A DNA stretch of 46,272 nucleotides from JAJTHC01 sp044348005 (GTDB lineage: Bacteria; Cyanobacteriota; Vampirovibrionia; Vampirovibrionales; JAJTHC01): positions 1 to 46,272 of the forward strand of contig JBIKTR010000013.1 of the NCBI GenBank assembly GCA_044348005.1. Reading direction: 5' to 3'. How positions within the stretch are numbered: position 1 is the stretch's first letter; each line of letters begins with the position of its first letter. Positions 32,896 to 42,031 of the stretch are shown here, piece after piece. The notes below the pieces were generated by a model that saw only the letters and a program-made list of their open reading frames with translations, was not told the DNA's origin and did not search any database. The translations under genes and the position numbers were made by a program.

Positions 32896-33945
32896 TTAGT
32901 CGTCTAAAGTGGAAAGCTTATAACGCAAACGCATAATCGCTTGGGCATGTAATTGGCACACCCTTGATTCGGATATATTCAATAAATTGCCTATTTCATT
33001 TAAGGTTAAATGTTCTTGGTAATACAAGGCAATCAGTAACTTTTCTCGTTCAGGCAATTGGTTAATGGCTTCGGCCAAGTTCTTTTGAATGTCGCTTTCT
33101 TCCAGAGAACCTTCAGGTGGGGTGGAATGTTTGTCCGCCACGGTGTCAATCAAGCTCATATTGGAATCTTTGTCGGAGCCGAGGGTTTCATCCAAAGAAA
33201 GCACCAACACCGTCGATTCATTTAACATGTGATGATAACGCGCAATCGTCACGCCCAAGGCCGCGGCCATTTCTTCATCTGTTGGGGTGCGTAATAAACG
33301 CACTTCAAGTTCTTTCATGGTTTCCATCAGTTTTTTATTGCGTTTACGCACCCCACGAGGCACCCAGTCTTGCACCCGCAACTGATCGATCACTTCCCCA
33401 CGAATACGATTGACGGCAAAGGTTTCAAACTTCCAGCCCCGTTCGGGTTCAAAGCGTTTAATGGCATCCAACAAACCCATGGTGCCGTAACTCACAATGT
33501 CGTCTTGACTCACGCTATTGGGTAGGCTTAAAGGCAAACGATTGACCGTGTGCTTGACCAAATGTAAGTAATGTAACACCAGTTTGTCTCGAATGCGTTT
33601 GTTGGAACGATCTTTGGCGTATTTGATCCATAAATCTTGAATGAGTAACTCGGTTTCGGCTTTGTTTTTTTGCTTGGCTTTGGCTTCTTTTTCTTGAAGG
33701 GCTTCACTTTGAGGGGTAGACACCATGAGGTAAGACGCTTGTTTTTTCGCCTTGCCAGAAGCCATGCCTTGAAACGTCGTGACTTCAGAAGCGGCTTTGG
33801 CCGAACCGCCAGCCATCACGGCTTTACGAATCGAGTCCGAACGAGGCACCACAGACACGGCAGGGGTTTCCAAAGCAAGGGGCCCGTCTAGCTCCTGCGA
33901 AAAATCCGTTGGATTGTCGTCTTCAGTTGAATGAGATGTCGTCAA
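32896..33945 (-). CDS. Sigma-28-class (FliA/WhiG-like) RNA polymerase sigma factor
   Basis: A 349-residue protein. Residues 1-105 are an unusual charged and Ala/Lys-rich extension. Region 2 follows (SQDDIVSYGTMGLLDAIKRF, then KFETFAVNRIRGEVIDQLR), then VQDWVPRGVRKRNKKL, the hallmark of the FliA/WhiG group. Region 4 has LPEREKLLIALYYQEHLTLN with an HTH (EIGNLLNISESRVCQLHAQA). The start is a TTG with GGGAG about ten bases upstream. No flagellar or chemotaxis gene is nearby; two sensor-kinase-like genes follow instead. It may direct a motility or a stress/developmental regulon. Confidence 0.88.
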   Translation of the reverse strand: MTTSHSTEDDNPTDFSQELDGPLALETPAVSVVPRSDSIRKAVMAGGSAKAASEVTTFQGMASGKAKKQASYLMVSTPQSEALQEKEAKAKQKNKAETELLIQDLWIKYAKDRSNKRIRDKLVLHYLHLVKHTVNRLPLSLPNSVSQDDIVSYGTMGLLDAIKRFEPERGWKFETFAVNRIRGEVIDQLRVQDWVPRGVRKRNKKLMETMKELEVRLLRTPTDEEMAAALGVTIARYHHMLNESTVLVLSLDETLGSDKDSNMSLIDTVADKHSTPPEGSLEESDIQKNLAEAINQLPEREKLLIALYYQEHLTLNEIGNLLNISESRVCQLHAQAIMRLRYKLSTLDD

Positions 33946-34106
33946 TGTCGTGGGCTCCCAATGGCGTTGGTAATATCGAACACTACAGAAAAGGCGATAA
34001 GGATATTTATTCTAGTATAACGCCTTTAAAAGCGCCTTGCCGTAAACAGGGGCGTTCTTCATTCATGCAGTTGATGCACAACCCACCCATCAAATGCCCG
34101 CCCCTT

Positions 34107-35492
34107 TTATAACGCCACAGACTCCTTTTCTTGTGGCCAAGGCAGTTTAGGAATCAAACGTTCCAAGGGAACACCCGTTTCTTGTTCTAAAGACGCCCAC
34201 GCGTACCACGCTTCTTCTAAGTGAAACAAATACTCGTGGCGAATTTCTTGAAACGCTTGTCTTGCCAAAATCACTTCGGACAAACCCGCTTGATTCTTGC
34301 GGTAGGCCAAATCCACCAAACGCACAATTTCTTGAGACTGCGGGATTAGATTTTGACGATAGTTTTCTAACAATTGCTGTTTGGTTGAAATGGCGAGTAA
34401 GGCTTTTTTAACCCCTATTTCAATCATAAATCGAGTCGCTTCAATATGGTGTTTAGTGGTTTTGATTTCCGCTTGAGCTTTGGCAATTTCCCCTTGCTGA
34501 CGGTTAAATATGGGCAAGCGTAAGTTCAGGGTAACGTAGCCCCCTAAAAACGTTTCTTTTTCAAAGTTCGGGGTATACGGCGAAGTGGTGTGCACCAGTA
34601 AAAGGCCGCCGCCGAGTTCAGGATCTGGCAGGCGCTTAAGCTGGTGAGTCTTTAACTGTAAACGGCTTTGTTCTAAGGCCTGTAGGGCGATTTTCAATTC
34701 CTGCCGATGCTTCAGCCCTTCTTCGCTTAAACACTGCATTAGGGCGTCTTGTTCCGCGGGGGGAAGCCCATTTTTCCAATACGGCACTTGTTCTAACAAC
34801 GTGGCATCCGCCGCGTCTAAAAGAATCTTTTCAGGGTGCAGTTCCCCCAAGAGTTCCGCCATGTACAGGCGTTTTTTTTGTAAATTGCCTAGGTATTCAA
34901 TGCGTTCTGAATTTAAGTCTGAACGAATCAATTGCGCTTGCAGTAAATCTGAAGCAGGAGATTTACCCTGTTTAACAAGGTCTTCCGCAGCTACAATAAA
35001 GGCCTCAATTAAATCGCGTTGTTCGTCTAACTGTTTTAATTCAATTAAAATGCCCAAGTATTCAAGGTAAGCCAAGCGTAAATTACTTCTTAAGAGCCAA
35101 ATTGCTTCTTGCAAGGCCGACTTTTCTTTTTCCAGTTCAGCCTGAGCCACCAAGACGCGCAATTTCCGCTTCGGCCCGACTTCAATGGGTTGAATCAAGC
35201 CCACACTGCTGGGGTTCCCTAACACAGAAGTCATGCGACCAAAGCCCCAGTAACCATTGACAGAAGGATTAGGCAGGTATGCCGCAATGGTGATGTCTTC
35301 TTTACTGACGTTTAAGCGTTGTTTCAGGACTTGGAGATCGGGGTTTTGCGTTAAGGCCACTTGAAACAGCTGTTCAAAGTGAGACAAAGCCCCCTGTCCT
35401 TCTTCTGCCGTGGCCCAGCCCAAGCAAAAAATGAAGGCATACAACAGGCAAGCCCCTTTTAGTAAAGCAAGCGTTTGGGCCAAAACGTTCAA
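34107..35492 (-). CDS. TolC-family outer membrane efflux protein
   Basis: A 461-residue exported protein. A signal peptide is visible (KGACLLYAFIFCLGW, then ATAEEG). Two repeated outer-membrane-efflux units with long helical coiled coils follow: FEQLFQVALTQNPDLQVLKQ at the start, YLEYLGILIELKQLDEQRDL and a C-terminal LVDLAYRKNQAGLSEVILAR. This is the CusC/CzcC-like arrangement for metal or drug efflux. I chose TTG 35492 because AGGGGAG lies seven bases upstream; a TTG at 35507 is in frame. No inner-membrane pump or adaptor gene is adjacent, so the partner is unknown. Confidence 0.85.
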   Translation of the reverse strand: MNVLAQTLALLKGACLLYAFIFCLGWATAEEGQGALSHFEQLFQVALTQNPDLQVLKQRLNVSKEDITIAAYLPNPSVNGYWGFGRMTSVLGNPSSVGLIQPIEVGPKRKLRVLVAQAELEKEKSALQEAIWLLRSNLRLAYLEYLGILIELKQLDEQRDLIEAFIVAAEDLVKQGKSPASDLLQAQLIRSDLNSERIEYLGNLQKKRLYMAELLGELHPEKILLDAADATLLEQVPYWKNGLPPAEQDALMQCLSEEGLKHRQELKIALQALEQSRLQLKTHQLKRLPDPELGGGLLLVHTTSPYTPNFEKETFLGGYVTLNLRLPIFNRQQGEIAKAQAEIKTTKHHIEATRFMIEIGVKKALLAISTKQQLLENYRQNLIPQSQEIVRLVDLAYRKNQAGLSEVILARQAFQEIRHEYLFHLEEAWYAWASLEQETGVPLERLIPKLPWPQEKESVAL

Positions 35493-35602
35493 AAAGTCTC
35501 CCCTCAACGGCTCTTTCTGTAGACCCTTTTACTATAGCATATGCGTATCTAAATAAGTCAACGTCCGTATCAAAGCTTCAGTAAAGCAGAGGATAAAAAT
35601 GC

Positions 35603-37786
35603 TTACGTGCCTAAATCACGAGAAACATTAGCCCCCCGCTTTTTTTGTTGCCACGGCAATTGAAACACCGCAGGCACCGCCTCACGTTCCTTGGCCTTGC
35701 CTCGATTCCACTTTCTAAAGCTTTCCATTTCTTGCGGATTCAGCGGGCTGACTACCGAGTTTAAGTAAGCATCTTCAAACGCAATTTCCGTTTGACTGGT
35801 ATTGGGGTAATACGCTACGCCAAAGTTAGTGCGTCTAAACACGGTGTCATACCCTAACGTAAACTTCACATTACGTGGCCCTAGCGTTAAATAAATCGTG
35901 TTACCTACCAAGGCGTCATTTCGGGCGTTGGTGTTACTTAAGTTATAATCTTGACGAAACCCTAATAAGACGTGAGACCCCAGCCTGATCGCATTATTTA
36001 AGCTCACCGTTTGGTTCCCCAAGAAGAAGCTGTCAAACACAAAGGGGGACTTGCCCGAAACGACCCCTAGGTTATACGACACTTGCGACATAAAAAAGTC
36101 ACCAAAAAACAAGTTGGCCGTGGGGCCTCCGCGAAGCACGCTGACGACCTCTCCAGAAGTGTAATAGGCGTTAGACGCCTGCAAGTTAGCCCCAAATTCG
36201 ATGCTTTTGCCTAGTTTAAATAACGGCCTTGTATTCGACAACACCAACTGTTGCCTAAAACGGCCTGCCGTCACGGGCTCATTCGACGTTTTTTGCACAA
36301 AGGGATTGGCCGAGTTAAAGGGGAATAAATCATCTTTAAACACGCCCCCACTATGCACCGCTTGCAACACAAAAAGTTTACCGCCAAAAAAGTTGCGTCT
36401 GTCTTCAAGCTGAAGGCCATAACTAGGGCGTTCTTGTGTAAAGAAGCTTGAACCAGCAAACGCATTTTGACTGCCGATTAACTTGGTATTTCGCCCCTTG
36501 GGAGACAAATACACTTCGCCTTGAAACACGTTGTAATCATTTTTGAAGTTACGCGCGGCCATTAGGTTCAAGCGTTTGGAACGATAGGAACTCATGACTC
36601 CATACCCAAATTCAGGTTGGCGAATGTCAATAGAGGTTTCATTGCGATTGATGGTTTGCCCGTAAGACACCATGGGCGAAAGTTTCAACGCCCCCGGCCC
36701 GACTTTAAAATCAAAGCCCGGATTCACATAAAAGCCCCCTAAATCGCGGTTAAAGCCAAACTCAGGGCCGAGGTAATCCAGTCGACTATTTTTTTTGTCA
36801 ATGCCTACATCCAGGTTTGGCAGGGGAAGGGAAAGTAGGTTTTTTAACTTCACCCGTGGCGACTTAAAATCCACCATGTAGTATTCATTGGGGTGTTCCG
36901 TAATATCAATTTCTTTCACCTGAACGCTTAGAAACTGCACCTTCGGTTTTTCTTGCTGATTGAGAGAGACTTCAGACGTGTCAAACCCCTTACGCGTCAG
37001 AGCATTTAAAAATTGCTGGGCTTCTTCTAAAGGATTGCTCCGTAGGTTGTCCGCATCCACAAAACGCTGTGTTCGCTTAGAATTAAAGGCATAAGGATTG
37101 TAGCCCACTTGAATGACGATCCCGTTCAGGGGGTTGCCTCCCACGGATCGGGTGCCGGGACGTGGTTGGCTTTGTTCAAAGGCTTGACGAGGCACCATTA
37201 ACAATCCCCCGCTTTTCAGGTGCGTCATATCAGGACGCCCGAGAATGGTTTTGGCACGCAAACGCACAAAGCCCAAATTGGCGGTGGCGTCGTTTAACAG
37301 GGCGGTTTGCCCGTCTAGGCGAACTCTCATGTAGGCGGCTTCGGTGGTATTACCGTCTTTGACTAGGGTGATGTTGCCTTCCGCCACGACGATGTCTAAG
37401 TCGGGTTGATAGGTAACTTTGTCAGCGTCTAACACGGCGTTTTGGTCTTCCACCATCATGTGTACATGGCCGGTTAAAATGTAGGCCTTCAGGGCGTCAT
37501 CGTAAGTGAGCGTGTCGCTACTGATGTCGAGTTGCTTTTTTTTGTCTTCAATAGAGGCGGGGGCGGGGCTTGAAGGGTCTAATGGCACTAATTTTGGTTG
37601 GTTTGAAGCGTTTACGGGGGCGTTCTGTTGCGTGGGGTGCAAGACGCTTAAAGAGGGTTTTTCTACAGGCGCTAAGCTCAGTGGTTTTGACTTGTGAAAC
37701 CACCCCGCTTGAGCCGTAGGGAGCTGCCCCAACACAACACTGAGGCTAAGCATAATAAAGAATGGCACACCGCGTAACAAGAACAT
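35603..37786 (-). CDS. lptD: LptD/OstA-like LPS-assembly outer membrane protein
   Basis: A 727-residue exported protein. A signal peptide (about 1-28) and a Pro-rich linker are followed by an OstA/LptA-like beta-jellyroll (about 88-180: LDISSDTLTYDDALKAYILT, VHMMVEDQNAVLDADKVTYQ, VVAEGNITLV). A long region of alternating beta strands forms a probable C-terminal barrel. That is the LptD plan: it inserts LPS in the outer leaflet. Few Cys are seen, so the disulfide control of E. coli LptD is absent. Its co-occurrence with lpxC supports the role. The ATG has a weak ribosome site. The C-terminus is basic instead of ending in an aromatic barrel strand, which is unusual. Confidence 0.75.
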   Translation of the reverse strand: MFLLRGVPFFIMLSLSVVLGQLPTAQAGWFHKSKPLSLAPVEKPSLSVLHPTQQNAPVNASNQPKLVPLDPSSPAPASIEDKKKQLDISSDTLTYDDALKAYILTGHVHMMVEDQNAVLDADKVTYQPDLDIVVAEGNITLVKDGNTTEAAYMRVRLDGQTALLNDATANLGFVRLRAKTILGRPDMTHLKSGGLLMVPRQAFEQSQPRPGTRSVGGNPLNGIVIQVGYNPYAFNSKRTQRFVDADNLRSNPLEEAQQFLNALTRKGFDTSEVSLNQQEKPKVQFLSVQVKEIDITEHPNEYYMVDFKSPRVKLKNLLSLPLPNLDVGIDKKNSRLDYLGPEFGFNRDLGGFYVNPGFDFKVGPGALKLSPMVSYGQTINRNETSIDIRQPEFGYGVMSSYRSKRLNLMAARNFKNDYNVFQGEVYLSPKGRNTKLIGSQNAFAGSSFFTQERPSYGLQLEDRRNFFGGKLFVLQAVHSGGVFKDDLFPFNSANPFVQKTSNEPVTAGRFRQQLVLSNTRPLFKLGKSIEFGANLQASNAYYTSGEVVSVLRGGPTANLFFGDFFMSQVSYNLGVVSGKSPFVFDSFFLGNQTVSLNNAIRLGSHVLLGFRQDYNLSNTNARNDALVGNTIYLTLGPRNVKFTLGYDTVFRRTNFGVAYYPNTSQTEIAFEDAYLNSVVSPLNPQEMESFRKWNRGKAKEREAVPAVFQLPWQQKKRGANVSRDLGT

Positions 37787-37870
37787 AATCGCGCAATTTC
37801 TTTCTCAAGTTCTTTCTCAAAGGATTGTTTCATTCTAGCATGAAAAAAGAGAAAGGCACTCCCGCAAACA

Positions 37871-38482
37871 TTAGCGATTAAACTGGTTCTGTGTGGTGGC
37901 AAGCCCTGCCGTCAAGAGCGATTCAATACAAGCCACCGCGCTTTCGCAGATTTTGGGCAATGCTTCACGTTGTGCGTGGGTATAAGGGGTTAATACAAAG
38001 GTTTCTAAAGGCACGGCGTTGGGTTGAGGCCCAATCCCCAAGCGTAGGCGAGCAAAATCTTGGCGGTTGCCTAGGGATTGAATGATGTGCTTCATGCCGT
38101 TTTGCCCCCCCGCACTGCCTTTGTCTCGTAAGCGCACGGTTCCAAAGGCGAGGTTGATTTCATCCACCAATACCAGTAACTGGCTGGGGGGCAAGTCGTA
38201 AACCTTCATTAAAGGGGCCACCGCGTGCCCAGAAAGATTCATGTACGTTAAAGGTTTGACCAACAAAAGACGTTGCCCATTAAAACCCGCCACCGCGACT
38301 TGGGCATTTAATTTTTTGTGTGTTTTGAAGGAAGCTCCCCACGCGTGGGCCAAGGCATCGAGCACTTGAAAGCCGATATTATGGGGGGTTTCTTCGTAAT
38401 CGGCACCGGGGTTGCCTAAGCCCACAATCAGGTGATCCACCTGAAAAGGAAGAATACTCCCCAACAAAGAAGTAACGCTCAC
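37871..38482 (-). CDS. pth: Peptidyl-tRNA hydrolase
   Basis: Pth recycles tRNA from prematurely released peptidyl-tRNAs. The 203-residue protein (usual length about 190-200) has IVGLGNPGADYEETPHNIGF (catalytic His), KPLTYMNLSG (Asn) and LVLVDEINLAFG (Asp), then GSAGGQNGMKHIIQSLGNRQ. The frame is open 38 codons further, overlapping rplI, but GTG 38482 is the right size and has AAGGAG ten bases before it. It follows rplI by 64 bases on the same strand, probably cotranscribed. Confidence 0.95.
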   Translation of the reverse strand: MSVTSLLGSILPFQVDHLIVGLGNPGADYEETPHNIGFQVLDALAHAWGASFKTHKKLNAQVAVAGFNGQRLLLVKPLTYMNLSGHAVAPLMKVYDLPPSQLLVLVDEINLAFGTVRLRDKGSAGGQNGMKHIIQSLGNRQDFARLRLGIGPQPNAVPLETFVLTPYTHAQREALPKICESAVACIESLLTAGLATTQNQFNR

Positions 38483-38546
38483 AACGGACGGTCTCCTTAA
38501 TAGGTAAAGCCTCCTTCTAAAACTTGGGGCTTTAGGCCAGAAGGGC

Positions 38547-39005
38547 TTAGGCGTCTTGACTGGCTTGAATTTCAACCACGATTTTGGCTTCCACAAAGCT
38601 TGAAAGGCGGTAGCTCACTTCATAAGAACCCACACGATTCAGCGGACGTTCAATACTTAAATGACGGCGATCCACTTCAATGCCAGCTTTTTCGGTTAAA
38701 ATGCGTCCCAATTCTTTGGGGGTAATGGTGCCAAACAACTTGCCTTCTTCACCCACGGCCGCTTTAATCACGACGGTTTTAAGGGATTCAATTTTAGAGG
38801 CCACGGCTTGATCTTCCGCGATGCGCTTCTTGGCTTGACGTTCAATGGTTTCTAAGCGGTTTTTTTCATGACGCAACGCCCCTTCAGAAGCAAATACCGC
38901 TAAATTGCGAGGAAACAACAAATTACGCGCATAACCGTCAGAAACACGAACAACATCTCCCTGTTCGCCTAGGTTTTCAACAGGTTTAAGTAAAACGACT
39001 TCCAT
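38547..39005 (-). CDS. rplI: 50S ribosomal protein L9
   Basis: The 152-residue protein is a near-standard L9 (about 149). It begins MEVVLLKPVENLGEQGDVVR with VSDGYARNLLFPRNLA, the N-terminal rRNA-binding domain. A long connecting helix rich in Lys/Arg/Glu and the C-terminal domain (GKLFGTITPKELGRIL) follow. GGAG nine bases upstream sets the start. The upstream 233-base gap is AT-rich, with no clear gene; the usual partner rpsF/rpsR is not here. Confidence 0.97.
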   Translation of the reverse strand: MEVVLLKPVENLGEQGDVVRVSDGYARNLLFPRNLAVFASEGALRHEKNRLETIERQAKKRIAEDQAVASKIESLKTVVIKAAVGEEGKLFGTITPKELGRILTEKAGIEVDRRHLSIERPLNRVGSYEVSYRLSSFVEAKIVVEIQASQDA

Positions 39006-39238
39006 GACTATTGCTCCATTCTAGGTATTGCTGATCTAATTCTGATGTACAGTCTTTTTCATTATTTCTTGAATCGAAAAAGCTAAAAACGACTATAGCC
39101 GTATTGTTTTTGCGGAATATGCCTTAAAAAAACAACACGTTTATACTATTGAATGATAACACAAATAAACGTAAATCAACCCCTTGACTTTTACGGCGTT
39201 ACAATTGCTTATGCTACCCCATGAAACGCGGGGCGTAA

Positions 39239-40207
39239 CTAGAGAGATTGAATTAGGGCTTCTACATCCGCCCTGTTGGAACACGTGGGTTCTAAAGTCA
39301 AGTAAAAATCGAGGTATTTCTTGGCTTGAAGGGGGTCTTCTAAACGTTGGTAAACAATGCCTAAATTATAATACGCTTGTGCAAATCCACTTTTTAACGC
39401 AATGGCTTTGGTATAAGCCCCAACCGCTTCGTTTAATTTATTTTGCCCCGCATACGTATTGCCTAAATTATAATAAATGGTCGCTTCTTCAGGGGCCATC
39501 TGTACGGCTTTCAGTAGTATCGCTTCTGCCGCTTGCCACTTGCCATGTTTTCGTAATTCACTGGCTTGATTCACCATCGTCACCACTTGAACAGAAACAG
39601 GCGTCACACTCGCGGCGGCGCCATTTAAGCCACCTTCTTTTGAAGAACTGGGGGGGGGGCTTGTCGCCACCGAAGCCTCTTTCCCCGTCAGATTAATGGT
39701 TTCACGCACTTGCATAGATTGTAAGGCTTCAATGCGTTCACTCAAGCTGGTGATTTGACGTTGTTGATCTTCAATGGTAGACACCGCCTTTTGAAGTTCT
39801 TGGTGGGCTTGGTTCACGCCCACATGGTTTGAATCGGGGACACTGGCACTTTGCAGTCGCTGTTTTAAGGCCTTGTTTTCATCTTGCAATTGGGTGAGCT
39901 GGTTCTGCAAGCCCAGCACACTTTGTGGCACAAGGCTCATACCTTTACTGGCAGGCAATGTGTAGGCTGAAGTCGTGACTTGAGCAGAGGCCTTTAACTG
40001 GGCTTTGAGCTGTTGAACTTGCTGGGTGAGTTGGACATTGGTTTTGACGCTTTCTTCATAACGTTGATGCAACTTAACCAGCACAGCCTTTAAGGTGGAC
40101 ATATCATAATCAGCCGCAAAGCCAACAGGCATGTGAACACCCCCTAAAAGGATTAAAAGCGCGCCATTGAGGATCAAAAATTTGGAACGAAAAGACCTGT
40201 TCAACAT
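39239..40207 (-). CDS. Periplasmic coiled-coil and TPR protein (CpoB/YbgF-like)
   Basis: A 322-residue exported protein. A signal peptide (about 1-32, ALLILLGGVHMPVGFA) is followed by coiled coils (about 35-160, Gln/Leu-rich), a Ser/Pro/Gly linker and at least three TPR units (ASELRKHGKWQAAEAILLKA, ATIYYNLGNTYAGQNKLNEA, AQAYYNLGIVYQRLEDPLQA). This is the layout of CpoB/YbgF, which helps coordinate cell-wall and outer-membrane constriction, but no tol-pal genes are adjacent. The linker contains a run of ten Cs on the coding strand (39650-39659), which encodes Ser-Pro-Pro-Pro and may be part of an inserted repeat. AGGAG precedes the ATG. Confidence 0.75.
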   Translation of the reverse strand: MLNRSFRSKFLILNGALLILLGGVHMPVGFAADYDMSTLKAVLVKLHQRYEESVKTNVQLTQQVQQLKAQLKASAQVTTSAYTLPASKGMSLVPQSVLGLQNQLTQLQDENKALKQRLQSASVPDSNHVGVNQAHQELQKAVSTIEDQQRQITSLSERIEALQSMQVRETINLTGKEASVATSPPPSSSKEGGLNGAAASVTPVSVQVVTMVNQASELRKHGKWQAAEAILLKAVQMAPEEATIYYNLGNTYAGQNKLNEAVGAYTKAIALKSGFAQAYYNLGIVYQRLEDPLQAKKYLDFYLTLEPTCSNRADVEALIQSL

Positions 40208-40305
40208 GGTCGTCTCCTGTCGTTTGATTTAAATCCATTCTACTAAAGCCCCCTATGGTTTTAGAGGGCTTGGCATGAAAGATCCGTAGAATAGGGGAGT
40301 ACGAC

Positions 40306-40659
40306 TTATTTTTTCAAAGAAGAAGAAGGCGGAACAAACGACCCCTTATTCAACGGATTGATGGCTAAACGAGTGCTCGCACCCGCAGGCGAAGCGGAAG
40401 GCTGTTGCGCCACTTCCATCTGCAAAGCGGCTCCCGCAATTTCAGTGTCCCAAAAAAAGACGATTTTTAAAGGCCCTAAGGTCTCTTTTTCAACCAACTT
40501 GGGACTGGCAGACTTGGCATTTTTCATGGCGTCTTTAATATCCACAAAGGTGTCTAGCACATTTGGGGTGTACAGCACCAAGGGGGTGGCTAAGGACTTT
40601 AAAAAGACCAAGACCGCAGGCGGGGGGCCTTGATGTTGAGGGGGTTGTTGAGCTTGCAT
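40306..40659 (-). CDS. Small unknown protein
   Basis: A 117-residue protein. A Gln/Pro-rich start is followed by a compact part with alternating hydrophobics (AVLVFLKSLATPLVLYTPNV and LGPLKIVFFWDTEIAGAAL) and a Pro/Ser/Lys-rich tail. No signal peptide or known domain is seen. GGAGGAG eight bases before the ATG makes translation likely. It lies between era and the TPR gene on the same strand, with gaps of about 100-140 bases. Confidence 0.6.
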   Translation of the reverse strand: MQAQQPPQHQGPPPAVLVFLKSLATPLVLYTPNVLDTFVDIKDAMKNAKSASPKLVEKETLGPLKIVFFWDTEIAGAALQMEVAQQPSASPAGASTRLAINPLNKGSFVPPSSSLKK

Positions 40660-40798
40660 AAGGGGATCTCCTCCATCGAACTAAAACGGACTTCCCTCTA
40701 CTCTTCGGTGCAAGAGCAAGACTTCCCCAAGGCACTCCTTTTTTTAATGGAGGAGGTTCTTTTTAGTAGGGAAGGTTCAACAAACGTTTTGAAAAAGC

Positions 40799-41824
40799 CT
40801 ATTTGGGCAAGGCTAAATTGATGCTTTGTAAGAATTGGGTGTCTTTACGCCAATTTTCTTTGACTTTTACATCCAGTTTCAAAAACACCTGCTGGCCTAA
40901 CAGACGTTCAACCTTCGTGCGAGCCTTTTCGCCAATTAAGCGAATCATGGAACCCGCTTTGCCAATCAACATACCGCGTTGTGATTTACGATTGACATAC
41001 AGCGTCACATAAATATGAGGCATTTTTTCAGGAGTTTCGTCAAAAACTTCTACCCCAATGGCCACAGAATGGGGGATTTCATCTTGCGTATTGAGCAAGA
41101 CTTGTTCACGCACCAGTTCAGCCACCATTTCACGCATGCGTTGATCCGTCAAGGTGTCGTCTTCATAATACTTGGGCCCTGTGGGCAGGGATTCAAACAT
41201 CGCTTCAAGGATCACGGCTTTTTGCTTGCCTGTTTTGGCAGACGTATGCAAGCATCGCTTATAAATACCTTTTGCCGACAAAAAGAGTTGTTGATACGCT
41301 TTGGTGCGTTCTTCATACAAGGCAGGGTTGCCTGTAAGCCTGTCGACTTTATTTAAAATCAAGTACACAGGGCGTTTGCTCCGAACGGCTTGTTCGACGA
41401 TCCACGCATCGCCTTTACCGGGGGCAGACGTAATATCCATGACGCAAAACAAGACATCCGCTTCTTTTAAGGCGGCATAGCCTTCTTTGACTAAAAAGGT
41501 GCCAAGCTCATCAATGGGCTTGGAAAATCCTGGAGTATCCAAAATCACGAGCTGGGCATCGGGACGAGTGACGACGCCACGAATGCGGTGACGCGTGGTC
41601 TGCATCACAGGCGAGCAAATAGCGAGTTTTTCACCCATGAGCTGGTTGAGCAAGGTAGATTTACCCACATTAGGCCGCCCAATTAACGCCACAAAACCTG
41701 ATCGAAAGCCTTCAGGCGTTTCAAGTAACGAAGTCGCAGTGGGGACTTCATAATCACTGAGCTCGTCTTCACACTCAGGAATATCAAAAACAATGGGGGC
41801 ATCAAGCGTTTGGGAGATCATCAT
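40799..41824 (-). CDS. era: GTPase Era
   Basis: Era binds 16S rRNA and assists 30S subunit maturation. The 341-residue protein has G1 GRPNVGKST, the effector region TTRHRIRG, G3 DTPG, G4 NKVD and G5 TSAKTG. A C-terminal KH domain follows (VNRKSQRGMLIGKAGSMIRL and KVKENWRKD). About 40 residues of acidic extension precede the G domain, absent from most Era proteins. I start at ATG 41824 (AAGG eleven bases upstream); a GTG at 41854 is in frame. Confidence 0.95.
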   Translation of the reverse strand: MMISQTLDAPIVFDIPECEDELSDYEVPTATSLLETPEGFRSGFVALIGRPNVGKSTLLNQLMGEKLAICSPVMQTTRHRIRGVVTRPDAQLVILDTPGFSKPIDELGTFLVKEGYAALKEADVLFCVMDITSAPGKGDAWIVEQAVRSKRPVYLILNKVDRLTGNPALYEERTKAYQQLFLSAKGIYKRCLHTSAKTGKQKAVILEAMFESLPTGPKYYEDDTLTDQRMREMVAELVREQVLLNTQDEIPHSVAIGVEVFDETPEKMPHIYVTLYVNRKSQRGMLIGKAGSMIRLIGEKARTKVERLLGQQVFLKLDVKVKENWRKDTQFLQSINLALPK

Positions 41825-42031
41825 GCGTAAGCATACCTTATTTGATTCGCACACGGAACCTAAAAATCGTGTGCTTCTTTTATTACAATACTAGCAAAAC
41901 AATAGAATGCAAGTTCTCGCTCCATGGTATTGAAAAATCTTTAACTAATTTTAATAGACAGCGTATGTTTGTAGGGTATGATAAATAAAGTACCCCCCTG
42001 ATTCCTAAACATCCCATTGAAGGAGTATCCT

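Noticed and set aside
39184..39238. A plus-strand promoter and gene starting near 39184
   Set aside because: TTGACT has no -10 at suitable spacing, and the frame following is the antisense of the TPR gene.
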